64,000 bases of DNA from contig OW799235.1 of assembly GCA_941918925.1 (NCBI GenBank), positions 16,046,701 to 16,110,700 of the forward strand, in the 5' to 3' direction. The notes under the pieces are model-generated. The model was given only the letters and a program-made list of their open reading frames with translations, was not told where the DNA came from and made no database searches. Positions 10,691 to 23,867 of this stretch are shown here, one piece after another. Position 1 is the stretch's first letter; each line of letters begins with the position of its first letter. Made by a program: the position numbers and the translations under genes. This DNA is from Phyto melanocephala. Its lineage: Eukaryota > Arthropoda > Insecta > Diptera > Rhinophoridae.

Positions 10691-13600
10691 TCACAAAAAC
10701 GTACTCATTAGAGTTTACTTTCATAGAGTGGTATGTGAGATGATCGCCTTAAATTAAAAACATATCTTAGTATATCGTTAAATGTGGAAGTTAAGTTAGA
10801 GCTTTAGATATAATTTTTTCAGTAAATCATTATATGCGATGAAAACCCATAATAATTATAAAAGATCGAATGCGAAGGACCAAGCAACCAGCTTAATTGA
10901 AACCAGAGCTAAACGTCTATTGTATTAAGGTAACGGTCTGTAGTTGCTAAGATCAAAAGATCCTATCTATTATGAGCTGTTGAAATCTGGCTAGAACATT
11001 ACGAGGAATCTGTACCGATTGCAATTCATTCATTTAAAGCGATTAGAAAATTACCTTGGACATGCGGCTAGACATAAAATCTTAATATTTTATAATGGCA
11101 ATACCACATATAAATACCAAAACCTGTTAAAAGTATTTAGAAGGGAATGGTTGGGAAGTTTTGCTTACTAGTCTTATATTCCAGATCTCGCTTCGTTCGA
11201 CTAGTTTTTGTTTTAATTGATGCAGAGCGCTTTTTCTGGGATATGTTTCTCTTAAAAAAAAAGTTGCTGGATTCGTTTTTGGCCTCAAGAGATGAGTACT
11301 TGTTTTGGTGCGGTATCCATTTTTTGCAAATTTGATGCAAAAAAGTCATAGAAATTGGCCTAACTAGATTATTTTCAAGGTGTTATGCCCCCCAGAATTT
11401 GAAAGACCTAGTTATTATGCATACAAAATTAACTTATAGTCCAACCTAAACAAGAGCAAATTTGCATGTATTTTGTTATTGCCACAAAAACAAAACACAT
11501 GTAAAAGTCCAACGCTTGACGCTCAACTCTTTTGCTTAGGTTTGACTCTTAGTTTAAGATTTTGCAAACAAAAAAGTTTTTAAGCTTTTGCCACCTAAAG
11601 AAAAAATTTGTACCTACGCCAATGGTCAAAGATAGCATATCGTCGACTTAGTATGCAAACCTGATAAATCCACTTTTTAAGTAAATTGAGGTTTTGATGC
11701 CGTGTGGTAGATAAACTTATACCTCGTCAAACAGCATGTAGTTTTTCTTCAATTGAAGTCTTGAAGGTTTGGTAAGAAGAACTGCTAAATCTTCTTATAG
11801 AAAATTATTAGGTCAGTGTTTATTACTAGAATTTGGTAGAATTTATTTTTTTCAATATTTTGAGCGCCTTTGGAGCTCTTCTTTAGGAAAAAAGAGTTGA
11901 GTAAAGCCCTCGTCTGTCCACGAAAAAGCAAGCAAGAAGTAGAACACTGAAGGTGCTTCTACAAATACTTGATAACACACAAAAAAGTTTATTGGAAAAT
12001 AAAGAAATTGAAGCGACTTGTCCCTGAGCCTGTTTGAGATAAATACATTTACATATTATAAGGTCGAAAAGAACATAATAAACTAACCCAATTAATACGA
12101 TTTTTGTAGGTACATAAAGAATAGCATAAAACAAACCTACTGTATTTTTGGTTTTTTGTCAAGCTACAAATATGAAATATATAGTTTTTTGTCTCTCGTG
12201 TAAAATTTGCTAAAAGGGAGTTAGCAGGTTTGTATATTAAGCAGACGATATGCCAATACTTAAAATAATTTCATATTAAAAAAGGGTTGAAATAAATCCT
12301 TATAAAATACATTAAGAACTGATGCTTGTTTATGGTTATTCGAACCGGATATTATTGCCGGTGGTAATAACCCTACAACCAGATTTGACTGTTTCGATTG
12401 TTTACAATGCAAAAATAATTTTGTTTAATATTAAGCTTTTAAAAATTAAATTAGTTCCAAGGTGGGCAGCAAAATTCTCATAGAAGATACCCGAATGAAG
12501 ATATATTGTGTAGCTGAAGAGAAATAGCATATTCTACCATGTCAATTTATTTGCCCAAAAACTAGGTTGTGGTATCAAAAAAAGGCACATAACAAAGGCA
12601 ATAATGACAGCTGCTTGTTTGCCTTTAATATAAAAGACTTAAAGTCTCATGCAATGAAGATGTTTTATTAAAAACCTTTTATCGTTTAATACACAAAAAA
12701 CAGAACTACCGGGTTCTTAAACAGAGACACACCGAAACAATGTTGCAAGTTTCCAGACTTCAGGAGAAAAAAAAATAAAGCTAGAAAATATTGCAAACAA
12801 CATTAATTCATACAATGAAAGATGAAATATGACTAAATTTACACATGTCAAACAATTTAAATTCAAAAGTTGAAAGAGATAAATATTGGCAAATAAAATT
12901 ATGTGATAAAGATGAACGCAAACAGGGTTTTTATTTTTAAGAAAAAAGAAACAAATCATTCTTTTAGCTTAATATTTTAAAAATATTCTTTCAATTTAAA
13001 GTGTATAATAATAATAATAATAATAATTGTATAACAAAATTAATTAATGTCTTTTATATTAAATGCTCTTTGCTTTGATAGCGGCTCTTTATTTAATGCC
13101 CTTAGCACAGACACACACCTTTCGTTTTATACATTTTTTACTATATATCATTTGCTTTTATTTTTGTATATATGTATGGTTTTGTATGTGTGTGTGTGTG
13201 TCTGTAAGGCATTTCTTTTTAATTACATTCATCTACTGGCAATTAATATCAAGTAATTTATTTGTATTTACACAAGCTTTCAGGCAAACATATATAAATA
13301 AAATGCACTGAGAGAATACAATGGTTAAAATTGGACACAAAGCAAAGTTTTTAAAACTTTTTAAATCTTCGATTTAAACCAAAAATAAAAATAATTAATA
13401 CTGCTACCAAAGACCTAGAAGATGCAACTACTTTAAAAAAATCCTAAAATTTTTTTAAACGGTTTATATATCGTTAAAGGCTTTAATTTTTTGCGGTGTA
13501 TTTACTGGCTCAACAAAAAGTCCTGGTAAATAAACATGCTAAAAAAAGAAGTGCTGCGAAAAAAGGAGAAATACTTCATTTACCTGTACACTTAAAAACA

Positions 13601-13997
13601 AACTCGTGTGCATTTAAAAGCCCTCTTGTTTAAAAAGCTATATGTGTGTGTAGTTTAAATTTAATGAGTATTTCATAAAGGACATTCATTTATTGTATTA
13701 TTCATAAATGCAACAGCAAAGCAATATACAGACAAAATTATAAAATAATATTTTATATAAAAAATTATTGCTGCACCCAAGTAAACAAATAAAAACCAGA
13801 GAGGGAAACCAGAGGTGAGCAAAAAATCCTGAATTGTTAAATAATTGTTCACTTAAAAACCCGTATTTTGCTTAAAACAAAAAGAAGGCAATAATTTACT
13901 TATTTATTTAATTATTAACGGCATTTTGGGTGCTTAAGATTAATTGTGAACAGAAGAAAGTTGTATATTGTGGTAAAGGGTTTTTTTGTTGTTTAAT
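10691..13997. other. Gene-free A/T-rich stretch
   Basis: Several ORFs of 60-85 codons on both strands lack any recognisable motif, and two overlap on opposite strands over the same bases (11137-11349). Simple repeats are an AAT run near 13006-13026 and a short (TG)n near 13186-13202. I see no gene, RNA or element. Confidence 0.45.
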
Positions 13998-14968
13998 AAC
14001 CGCCACCACAAAAAATGGTGGGGATATATTCATTTTGTCATTCCGTTTGTAACACATCGAAATATTCACTTTAGACCCCATACAGTATGTAGTTTCTAAG
14101 TCCTGGTTTCATTTTATGACCTAGATTTGTCCGTCTGTCTGTCCTTTTGTCCATCTGTCCGTCCGTTGAAAGCACGATAGAGATCGGACTGAAAAAGTTA
14201 CGGGCCCGAATTTTGCAAGAATATCGGTATATAAGGAAGAGATTTATAGCTCGTAATGCAAAAATAGGAAAAAACCATGTCCTTCCAACATTGAATAAAA
14301 TGCAATTGTATTCAAACGCATTACCGTAGAGACATGAAATTTTGAATGTATATTTCCTGTGAAAAAAAATAAACCGACAGAATTAGATGTATGATTCTGT
14401 TATTTCGTAAACATTTCTGTTTGGACAAAACTTTGTACTAACGGAAAATAAATGTGACACGCCTACTTTTACGCCCTCTTTTTACGTGATCTACTGTTAA
14501 TAAAATTTAAAAGCTCATACAACTGACAAAATTAAAGGTATAATAATGTAATTTCGCACATATAGTTTTCTAGTCAATATGACTGTTATGCCAGAAAACA
14601 AAGTTGACACGCCCTCTTTAACACCTACCTCTCATATAACGCTTTATCTTAAATTCATGTAATTTCTTTATTGACAAAGTTGTGGAAGAATAAAGAACTA
14701 TATTGAAATATCTCAGTCTTAGTTATTAGCAGAAACTATATTGCCACGCCAACTTTAACGCCCATTTTCATTAAAAGACTAAATTTACGAAAATATTTTA
14801 ATAGTATATCGAAGTTATACAAAGAAAGTGATACATATTTTAGTATTAAGAGATTATTCCATGGCGATTACAGCTAAAAACAAAATAAAAAATTTTGTTC
14901 TATAAAAGTACACAAAATTGGTGGTGGGTATCAAGAATTCGGCATAGCCGAATATACTTACTTGTTTC
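13998..14968 (-). mobile_element. Dispersed fly repeat, inverted copy A2
   Basis: Read on the minus strand, it opens AAACAAGTAAG, then the perfect hairpin ATTCGGCtatGCCGAAT, then GATACCCACCACCA. It closes (at the low-coordinate end) with ACCATTTTTTGTGGTGG. The low-coordinate side holds CATTTTGTCATTCCGTTTG and a GTCCGTCTGTCTGTCC tetranucleotide patch followed by TTGAAAGCACGATAGAGATC. The interior carries several CACGCC blocks (about 14458-14765). The head matches copy A1 (1638) and A3 (33301) but the body differs, so it is a related subfamily. No coding capacity; the 60-codon ORF at 14147 lies wholly in repeat sequence. Confidence 0.6.
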
Positions 14969-15295
14969 TATCAATGTAAATAGATTGCCTAAAAACAGGA
15001 TTTTAAGTCGAAGGTGAATTTCTTAAAGTTTTTAGCTTATTGTTTTAGGATTAATATTTTTAATGAATTTGTTTAATTGTTTAAATAAAATATTCAAAAA
15101 ACAAATTTGTGGACTTTAGACAAAACAACTTCTTTTAAATTTTTAAAAATGTCACGACATTAAAACAGCAAATAAACAATAAGTAAATAAAATAAAAATA
15201 AAACATAATAAAATTGATGTTATTATGATGTGAGATTGTGTGACATTTCCAAGACTCCGATTAGTTAAAAGTATCAATAATTTGTTCACTGTAAA
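14969..15295. other. A/T-rich spacer
   Basis: No feature recognised between the inverted A2 repeat and the Helitron-like element. Confidence 0.5.
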
Positions 15296-16182
15296 TCTGT
15301 ACATATAAAAATCAATGTGTGTTTGTATGTTTTTTTGTTTGTTTGTGCTTTATAGACGGTTAAACGGCTGGAACGATTTCCTTGAAATTTTCACAGAATC
15401 TTTCTGTAGGTCTGGAAGGAACTAAAGGCTATTCTTTGGATTAAAATTGTAAGTGGGCGGGGTGTCACGCCCTATTAAAGAATAAGTATTAAATATTATA
15501 TATCACGAAAGTTAACGCAGCTAGAGTCTTCAATTTAAGAACGGTAAACTCTGACATCTACACGAACATTTGGGTGAAAATGGGTGGACTTTCAATAGTA
15601 GGCGTGACCACATGAATTAAATACTAAATTTCGTATATTTGGAAAACAATATCGATTAGAGTACTAAAATTTTGCAAGAGCAACTTTGACACCCAAATAA
15701 ACATTTCTGGAAAAAATGGGTACATTAGAAATAGTGGGCGTGGCAGCTCTCAGAGCAATTGAATACTAAAATTCGTATATTCGGGAAGCGATAACAGTTA
15801 GATTACCCAAATTTAGCACGAGAAGCTTTGACATCTATATGACTATTTTGATTAGAAATGGATGCTTTAGTTATAGTGGGTGTGGCACCTCATGTCATAT
15901 GAATTAAATACAAAAATTCGTATATCTAGGAAGCGATAATAGTTAGAGTATCCAAATTTTGCACGAGAAGCGTTGACATCTATATGACTATTTTGATAAG
16001 AAATGGATGCTTTAGTAATAGTGGGCGTTGCAAGACACTTTAACGTCTATATGACTATTTGAATAAGAAATGGTTGATTTAGTAATAGTAGGCGTGGCAC
16101 TTGCAAAATAAATATATTTTTGAACTATACAATTTTTATTTCATTACGATGATGGTGGCAAAGCACACTGGGTATTAGCTAG
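15296..16182 (+). mobile_element. Non-autonomous Helitron-like element, second family
   Basis: Seen: the 5' end is TCTGTACATATAAAAATCAA after an A, and the 3' end is CACACTGGGTATTAGCTAG before a T. These are the TC...CTAG termini and A/T insertion site of Helitrons. The interior has about four degenerate direct repeats of roughly 120-140 bp, each with ATAGTGGGCGTGGCA and CGTATAT...GAAGCGATAA..GTTAGA blocks. The 5' interior (GGTTAAACGGCTGGAACGAT, GAAATTTTCACAGAATC) is shared in wording with the fragment at 9164. There is no Rep/helicase coding sequence, so it would depend on an autonomous relative. Confidence 0.7.
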
Positions 16183-17733
16183 TATATAATAAGACAAAAA
16201 AATTTTTTACATTAATAATTTGGGTCGTTTGAGAATTTACCACTTATTTTCCTAATTTTTCCAAATTTAATATCAGTTATTAGGTACTCATGGACACCTA
16301 TATATAACATCATTACTTTTGGCGGGGAAAGTGTTTATTTAGTTTTTAATATTTTTGAGAGTAATTTTGCTTAATTCCCTTTTACTTTCTCGTATTTACT
16401 GGGGAAGTAAATATACAGACTTAACTAGTGGTGAAATGCTTCTTGTTTACTTACCCTACACTGTCAGCTGTCAAATTGATTCTTGCAGTCAAAAGTTTAT
16501 TAAAAATTGTTTTAAAAATATTAAAAACTTATTTTTAAACAATTTATAATTTTAATGAAACCGTTTGAGGCAGCATTTATTTTATATTTAGAGAAAATAC
16601 CTTGTCATACTTTAAACGCGGTAAACACCATTTTTTCTCCAAAAAATTTATAATAATAAAGATTTTCTAAAATTTTGGTTCATAACTTTTTCTTGAAAGT
16701 TTATTTAAAAATTTTCTTCCGTTTTTTTTTTTTAAAGAAACAAAAAATTATAACGGCATACATTTTCCATACAAAATTCATTCAAGCGGTACACTTCTTT
16801 ATATTTTTTTAACAAAAAAAAAAAATTTAATAGAAATTTATTTTAAACAATAATTTTCAATCTCTTTATTATTTGCACCCTTAAACTATTGATAAAAAAA
16901 TGCAAGAAAAAAAACTCATGTGGTCCAGACCTAAGCCTCATTTATACAAAGTAATAATTTAGTTTTTCTGAGTTTAAATTAATTAAAAAGTCATTGTAGG
17001 AAATTAATTTAAAATTCTACTTCTTAATTTATTTTCAAAACTTTTGCAACATTATTTGTTAAAATTCATTATTTGCAACCACTGAAAGAATAAAAATAAA
17101 AAACAAACACACCTACACATTTATTACACTTTATCTCTGGCACAGTGTTTACACCCAAACACGTTATTGTTGTTTTTTTCTCTCTCTCTCTCTCTACTTT
17201 TCTATGTTTAGGACACACAAAAATATTTAAGAACAATTAAGTGGAACATGCACAATTAGATTTTTTCACCTCAAGGGGTCAACAGGGGATACAAACAACC
17301 GACAAACCAACTAAAAACTATCAACCGACTAAGAGCAACAATAAAAGCAACAAGGAGAACAAAAAAAATTAGTAAATAATTGTGAAAGAAAAAGTAAGAG
17401 GGAGTATAAATAAGAGCAAGAGGTAAAAATAATAAAAATGTTAGAACAATAGTTAAACATGAATTTACATGAACATGCAGGCAGACAGACTGGAAGTGTA
17501 GAAAATGGTAATACACCTACACACATGCATACGGACTTGTGAGTTAAGTCAGTGCGTAGATTTTGTAAATGTGCTTACGAAATCTACAGACACATTGTAA
17601 CACCTACTTTTTAAAATGTCTCACAATTGACAGTGACTTGAAATGGGAAAAAGTTTTGGCAATTCTGGTGAAAGAAAATAGTTTTTAGAATTTTTAGGGC
17701 AACTACATTCTGGGCTGTTGTGAAGAAATAGTA
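16183..17733. other. Gene-free stretch with (TC)n
   Basis: A (TC)n tract of about 16 bp lies near 17180. ORFs of 60-80 codons at 16355 and on the minus strand at 17271-17526 have no motif and composition driven by A/T bias. Confidence 0.45.
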
Positions 17734-18617
17734 AAGGGTTTTTAATTGGAGCGCTTCAAAAGTTTTTTTTAAATTAAACAAAAACGGTTTTGGATATCAA
17801 TGAAATTCTTTATTCCTGTTAAAGTACGTTCGATGCCATTATGTATGAAACTCGATTTCTTTTGCATGGCCAGCACGGGCACGCTTGCAGAAGTCCATAC
17901 GCTGAACCAAATTTTCGGGCGATACTGCTGCGATTTCACGTTCGATATTCGTACGAAGTTCATCAATCGTCGCTGGCTTGTTGGTATAGACCATAGACTC
18001 GTCGTAGCCCCACAGGAAATAGTCTTATGGCGTCAAATCGACTGGACCATTGCATGAAATAACACGTTCTCCAAACTTGGTTTCCAAAGAATTGATTGTG
18101 ACATTCGCTGTGTGGCTTGTGAAGTCGTCCTGTTGGAACCACATGTCTTCCAAGTCCATATCATCCAATTGGGGCCAAAAATATTCTTTTATTATTGAAC
18201 GGTAGCGATTCCCATTCACAGTAACGCGCCGGTCTTCATCACGGGAGAAGTACGGCCCAATAACGCCGCCGGCCCATAAACCGCACCAAACCTTAATTTT
18301 TTTGGGAAACAATGCTGACTCATGGAGTACGTGTAGATTGCTGTCTGACCAATAACGCATATTTTGCTTATTGAAGAAGCCATTCAGCTAGAAATGAGCC
18401 TCATCGCTGAAGATGATTTTTTTTGACGTTAACGTTGAGGCCACTGACTACGAATTTCGGTAGTAAATTTTTGTTTTTTTTTTGTTGGCTCGTATATCTT
18501 TCCATCATGAAATGACAAACCTTACTGAAGAGAAATGTCAAAATGGCGGCAAAAAATATGGCGTTGTTTGCTGTCCCTATTGGTTTACTTTTGTAGCGTG
18601 CATGTTGAAAAACCCTT
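17734..18617 (-). mobile_element. mariner (rosa-like, DD41D type) transposon, complete ends
   Basis: Terminal inverted repeats begin AAGGGTTTTT at both ends and keep partial matches (including GC.TC/ACAAAAG words) for about 30 bp inward. A TA dinucleotide flanks each end (17732-17733 and 18618-18619), the target duplication of the Tc1/mariner superfamily. The body encodes a decayed transposase on the minus strand. At about 884 bp the element is shorter than an autonomous copy, and the N-terminal helix-turn-helix region is missing or unrecognisable. Confidence 0.8.
17839..18420 (-). pseudogene. mariner transposase relic (DDE domain)
   Basis: Known: the family cuts and pastes DNA with a DDE/D catalytic triad. 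Seen on the minus strand: the first catalytic Asp is in FSDEAHF at about 18418. A stop replaces a Trp soon after, then VWCGLWAGGVIGPYF and DMDLEDMWFQQDDFTSHTA give the second catalytic Asp. The block that normally reads WPPRSC before the third Asp is deleted, joining GPVDLTP to a stop and then DYFLWGY. The C-terminus continues in frame through NKPATIDELR to FCKRARAGHAKEIEFHT and a stop at 17839. In intact relatives the second-to-third Asp spacing is 41 residues, hence the DD41D assignment (family knowledge). At least two stops and the deletion make it inactive. Confidence 0.85.
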
Positions 18618-18619
18618 TA

Positions 18620-19070
18620 GTTTCAAGCTTCTTTAAAATTTTTTTTATGTATTCTAACCCTTCATTTGTTACTTTTAAACCCACTGTTTTTACTGGAAAT
18701 TAATAAATTTTTGCACTTTGAAGTTTTGTTTATTGTAAGGTTCTATAGCATCATGCGGTGAGAGAGTATAATGCATATGTGCCAATGTTTGTAACACTGA
18801 AACACCCCTAAACAAATTTTTCAGAGCTATTTTTACCTTTTTTGCTAAATTTAATGTAAAAAATCGCCAATATCGCCACGGCTCCTTTTTCTATGTTTTT
18901 AAAAATCAAATTTATATCTTCAGATTATTAAGAATACTTTTTATAAATAAAAAAATATATATTTGATCCGAATCCCTGGATTCGCCGAAAATGAAAAAAG
19001 ACATTAAAGAATTAATAAAGGTTATGATTGGTAGAACATTTAAATAAGTCTGTCTGTAAAAAACACTCTA
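18620..19070. other. Spacer
   Basis: Short A/T-rich sequence after the mariner element; nothing recognised. Confidence 0.5.
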
Positions 19071-19165
19071 TGGTAAGAAAGGTAGGAAAGGGGGACACAG
19101 AAAGCAGAATCTGCCTCCTACACCCACAATCGGAGACCAATAAGGTCCATTATGTTAACGACGTT
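19071..19165 (-). repeat. LINE 3' UTR fragment (same type as 31226-31545)
   Basis: On the minus strand it reads GGTCTCCGATTGTGGGTGTA, then an AGGcaGat.CTGCT block and CCCTTTCCTACCTTTCTTACC. This is the same order of words as the duplicated LINE 3' UTR near 31240-31310. No coding part is attached. Confidence 0.5.
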
Positions 19166-22100
19166 AACTCACTGCTAAACTTTAAAGCAAAACTAGTTTA
19201 AAATAAAACAAAGTGTGCAATTTTCCTACTTAGTCTGGTACTAAAATCCAGCTAATTTAATGCCGCTGCAGTAGAATTATAAAACAAAACTTTGTTTTTA
19301 TTTTGTTATTTTTGGAACTAAAGAGATATGGTGGATGTGGGTGGTAGTTAGTCGACTCATTGCAGCTTTGAAGCCATTTAATGATTCTCTTGCAGATCAT
19401 ATGCTCCATTAGGTGTTTATTAAAATAATACATTTAGCAGGGCTTTGAAAGACTCTACACTGCTGAACACATTGTGTTAACATGTTTAATTTTAACTTAT
19501 TTTATTCAGGTGGTTGTGTTTGTGTGTAGGTAGAATTGTTAGAATTGTTTTCCTTTAAAGTTTTGTGCAATTACAAAAGTTACAAAATATTTTTAAATAT
19601 TATTTCCTTTGCCAATGCTTAAGGTACAGGGTAAGCCAGAAGTCATTATGTAATTTTTAAATCTTATAAATATTTCGTTTAATCATATATTTTGTTACAT
19701 TTTTTTCAGGCTATAAAATATACAAAAAAAATTTTGTTCCCTTACTATAGAAATACGTTAGAATATTTAAAAAGGAGAATGTTTAAAAATTGAAAAGGAG
19801 ATTTGCGAGTGCTTAGGTTTAGAAATAATGAAAGCAATATCTCTAGAGTTATATGGTGGAATACGGTAATGTTAAAGCAAATAGTCTCATTACAAAATAA
19901 TGAGTTGAATGCTCTAAATAACGGTTATTTACTGCTTTATGGCATCTAAACCCATTATTTTAACACGACGATATCATTGGAGGCAAGTACTTACCACGCT
20001 CACTTACTTACTTTCAGAGAATGATAGAAATAAAGATTCGCTACGCGTATGAATTTCCGTTAGATGATGTATTTGGCCCATAGTAAGGGTTGTCAATTAA
20101 AAATGACAATTTAGGTGAAACATGCATGATTTTAACAGAGCATGAGTTTATATAAATATATTAAAAAAATTTTTCTAATAAGTAGAATGCATGCATATTA
20201 GATGAAAATAAATCCATGTTTCATGAGTTAATAATGTTTGTTTACATGAAGTGTTCAAGATATTTTGCATCTTTGCATGAGTTTTGAAGCGAATCATTAA
20301 CCCGGGGTTTTCTCGTAGCAAAACTTATTGCCGCAAGTGTTTAATTTAATTGCGTCCATTAAAATTGTAACGTGTAGAGCGAAAATTTCCATATGCAGCA
20401 ATTTATTGAGCAATCATTGCTTTGATGATTGCTTAAGAAATTATTGCCTTGATAAGCTGTAAAGATCGTTTATTTTTCTTTGAATTTTTTGTTTTTCTTT
20501 GCAGAAACAAAGAAAATTTAAAACAATTTTACCTGATAAAAATAACTTACGGAGAGGTATTCCAAGAAACCATAAAATTTTAAACAAAAATATTAAAATT
20601 TATAATTAAATAACTTGTGTTTTCCACTCAATAAAAAGAGATACACTTTAGCTTAGCAATTTTATGCAATATCTGAAAGCTTGCAACTCTGTAATTAAAA
20701 TCACTGGCAGTTGGAAATTATCAGTCAATAGAAACACAATTTGAGTGACGTCATTGGCACGAAATTCGCAGAAATTTTAGTTATGTGCGCGGAAAGTCGT
20801 AATCTTTATTAAATCATTCTTGGGTCTTTCCACCCTCATTTACAAATAAGGATTAGAGTAAGTACCTGCTGATTTTCAACAGGGACTTAAATAAGAACTT
20901 ACTTTTATAGCAATAAGTAAGTGCTTGATTTTCACAACTTTTTAATTTTTTTTTAAGTTTTAATTTTATGATATAAGTGACATAAAACAGTAAATAAATC
21001 ATCAAAAATGTAATTTTGATTTGTAAATATTTTAAGAACTAAATTAATTTGTTAAAAGTAATAGGTTTTGCTTTGGTTCAGCTATATTAAAAAAAAACTT
21101 TGTTACAAGAACGTTGTAATAATAAAAAATATTAAAAAGTCACTTCATTGCTCACGGTAGTCGAATTTACCCTTAATTAACATTAAATTTATGGGCAAGT
21201 TGTAATAATGACCCTTTGTGTGCCAAACTACTTTAGTATACAAGTCATATGTTATCAGAGATATTAGTTAAGCTATGGGTCTGTAATACAAGATTTCGTT
21301 GAAGCAAGATATTATGAAATTCTAAACTGAGATCAGAAAGTATTGCAAAGTACAATAATTTGGTCAAAAAACTTAACTGAACAGCTGATTATCATAGCAA
21401 ATTATAAGCACAACAACATATAAAATACCTGCTCTCCATTTATAACAAATAATATTTAACCCTAATTATTTTTCTTATTTTTCATTTGTTTTTGAAACAA
21501 CAAATAAATTTCTTACAATATTATGGAAGAGTATTGAATAAACTTTCTGATTTTTTTAAATTTTTTCAATAATAAATATAGTATGGTACGCTTGGTTACA
21601 AAGAAAGAAGAACATAAAACTAAAAATGAAAAAAAAAACCGGCTTCTGTGAATAAAAAAACCGGTGTATTCGATATTTATAAAACCGAGTCGATCACCAT
21701 AGTATCACCTTACATTTCAAGTCATTACTTAAATATTTTTTAGTCAGGCAGACGAAATATTATAGCCATTGAAAAGTAGTTGTTAAGTCAGAGCAAATCA
21801 AGTTTTTGGTGGGATGTTAAAGATTTGTTGTGAGAAAGTCTCAGATACAGAAAATCTTGTTTATCCCTTTATAAAACGTTTGAAAACAAATCAAAGATTT
21901 AGGCCCCATAGCACGTCAAATATAAAAGGTTGCACAAGAAAGCTGATGCTGGTCCAAAAACAAATTATAAACAAATAAAGCATCACAAATCCATGCAATT
22001 TTTACGCAAATATCGGCTACTTAGGGTTTTCAACAGTCTTCGATTCTAAATTATTGAAAAACTCGAGGGTAAACTCATATCCTACATTCTTTATACCACA

Positions 22101-23040
22101 CAATATACTAGATGTTTTGTATTATAGACGATTAATCAAATTATGAAAAAAATTTAAAAAAATTAAAATTCCAAATGCTGAATAGAAAGAGGGGTTCATA
22201 GGCAGACTTTGATTTATTCATTGATGAAATGAGTACCAAGCAGAATTGTAAATTAATACTATTTGTAAGGACATTAAATTTGTACAAGCTTTTTGTAGAA
22301 AGGTTATAACAAATTAAAACAATTAAAAGAACTGTTTCCACTGCTTTGCAATTTAGGTGGTCATAAAATTTTCCCTCATGTTTGCTATATACCTTTTTAC
22401 AAATGAAAAGAAAAATACTTCTAACCCCTTTTAAATATAAAGAAATATGACAACACCACGATATGATAGTATACATTTTGAATTCTTCGATTTCAGTTCT
22501 TTTCATTAACTTATATTCAATTTATCATAATCATCATCATAACGAAAAGAAGAAAACAATACTACCCTTTTAAATTGCAAATTTATTTTGCATTTTTATA
22601 AGTATGCATTTAAATACATTAATACATACATGAACACATCTGTCTGAATATGAATATAAATGAATAAATACTTGTATTTGGGCATAATACTGGATAATTA
22701 CGTTATTTAAATAATAATAACAATTTTACCAACCACAGACCCAAACACTTGCTGCTGCAAATACTTATTTAAATACAAAACAAGCATACCGAGCCCTAAC
22801 CGTAGAAATAGCGTAAGTGACATTGTTTTCAAAATCGTCGTAGGGTAAATATTGAATCGAAAATAGTTACCGAAACACAAGAACCTAACGTTGAAAAAAT
22901 GTAAGAGACGCTGAAGAATTAGCGAATTTAATAAATAAATTTATAAGAAACACCAAATAATATTTAAATCTTTTTTTTTGATTTACAATAAATTTTACAA
23001 AAAATTACAACTTTTTTTATTAATTTATTTTTTTAGTAAT
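19166..23040. other. 3.9-kb gene-free stretch
   Basis: Uniformly A/T-rich. The one longer ORF (121 codons, minus, 22141-22506) has no recognised motif, is mostly I/L/F/K/S residues and is probably chance. A short TTGCTTTGATGATTGCTTAAG patch near 20418 is mildly self-repeating. No element ends were found. Confidence 0.4.
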
Positions 23041-23867
23041 ATATATATAAAAGAGTGTTGTAACTAATTCATCATCGCACAGCCCAAGCCAAGGCATATT
23101 TATTCATCAGGTAATTGCAGTTCGGAGAGAAATTTTTGTTTATATTTTTTATATATGAAGTATGACATTTGAAATAAATTAGAAAAGAGAGAAAATTGTT
23201 TTTTATTTATGCATTTTGACAGCTGAAATTTAAAATAAGTGTTGAACACAAAAATCAGCTGACGAATCAAGAGTACCTGATGAATAAATATGCCTTCGCC
23301 CAAACGTAAAGAACTACGGACATGAAATTTGGAGAAATGGTTTCTATTAGCTTCACTAAGGGATTTTTTGGAAATTCGTACTTACTGATATCTGCTAAAC
23401 TAAAAATAATACAAATTAACTTAAAAAGGTATTGTATTGTACTGCTGACAGGTGTCTGGCCTTTTTTTGAATTTTTAACACCTAAGGGTAAAACCGGGTA
23501 AAAACTATAATTGGATACTTTTATGGTACCGTTTAAACACAAAAATTTAGGACAAAAATTTATATTGTGTTAGTTAATCCACAAAAACGCATTAATAAGA
23601 TCTTAGCACGTTTTTCAGATTCGCTTGTTTAAGGGGTAAAATTTTTCCCTATTTTTGGTACTTTAAAAAAATGTTCCAACATTATTCAATAAGACATAAT
23701 TTGATAATTATTATCGACAAGAAGAATATGCACAATTATTTAGGCAATATTTTTAAAAATATTTTGGGTGATAAAAAAGGTACCAAAAAGGGGGAAATAC
23801 CGAAAAATATGTATAATTCCTTATTACAGGGCAAATTTTCATAAATTTTGTCCCTTATTAGTATCTA
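23041..23867 (+). mobile_element. Helitron-like or other dispersed repeat, interrupted
   Basis: It begins ATATATATAAAAGAGTGTTG, continues ATTCATCATCGCACAGCCCAA and, after the foldback insertion at 23088-23297, resumes CGTAAAGAACTACGGACATG and AAATTTGGAGAAATGG. The start resembles the Helitron-like heads elsewhere in the window. Further right there are GGTACC/AAAAAGG words like those in the array at 41385-42165. Its right part is interrupted by the LINE beginning about 23868. No 3' CTAG end could be fixed. Confidence 0.35.
23088..23297. mobile_element. Foldback insertion with perfect 23-bp inverted ends
   Basis: Arms at 23091-23113 and 23274-23296 are perfect inverted copies (AAGGCATATTTATTCATCAG plus GTA). 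The direct repeat GCCCAA flanks the whole segment (23082-23087 and 23298-23303), and removing the segment rejoins a continuous repeat sequence. The 160-bp interior has no ORF. A young, small DNA transposon-like insertion is the simplest reading; superfamily unknown. Confidence 0.65.

Noticed and set aside
11137..11349. Overlapping 62- and 70-codon ORFs on both strands
   Set aside because: No motif, mutually overlapping, typical of chance open frames.
22141..22506. 121-codon minus-strand ORF
   Set aside because: Low-complexity I/L/F/K/S composition, no motif and no neighbouring element; length alone is not evidence.
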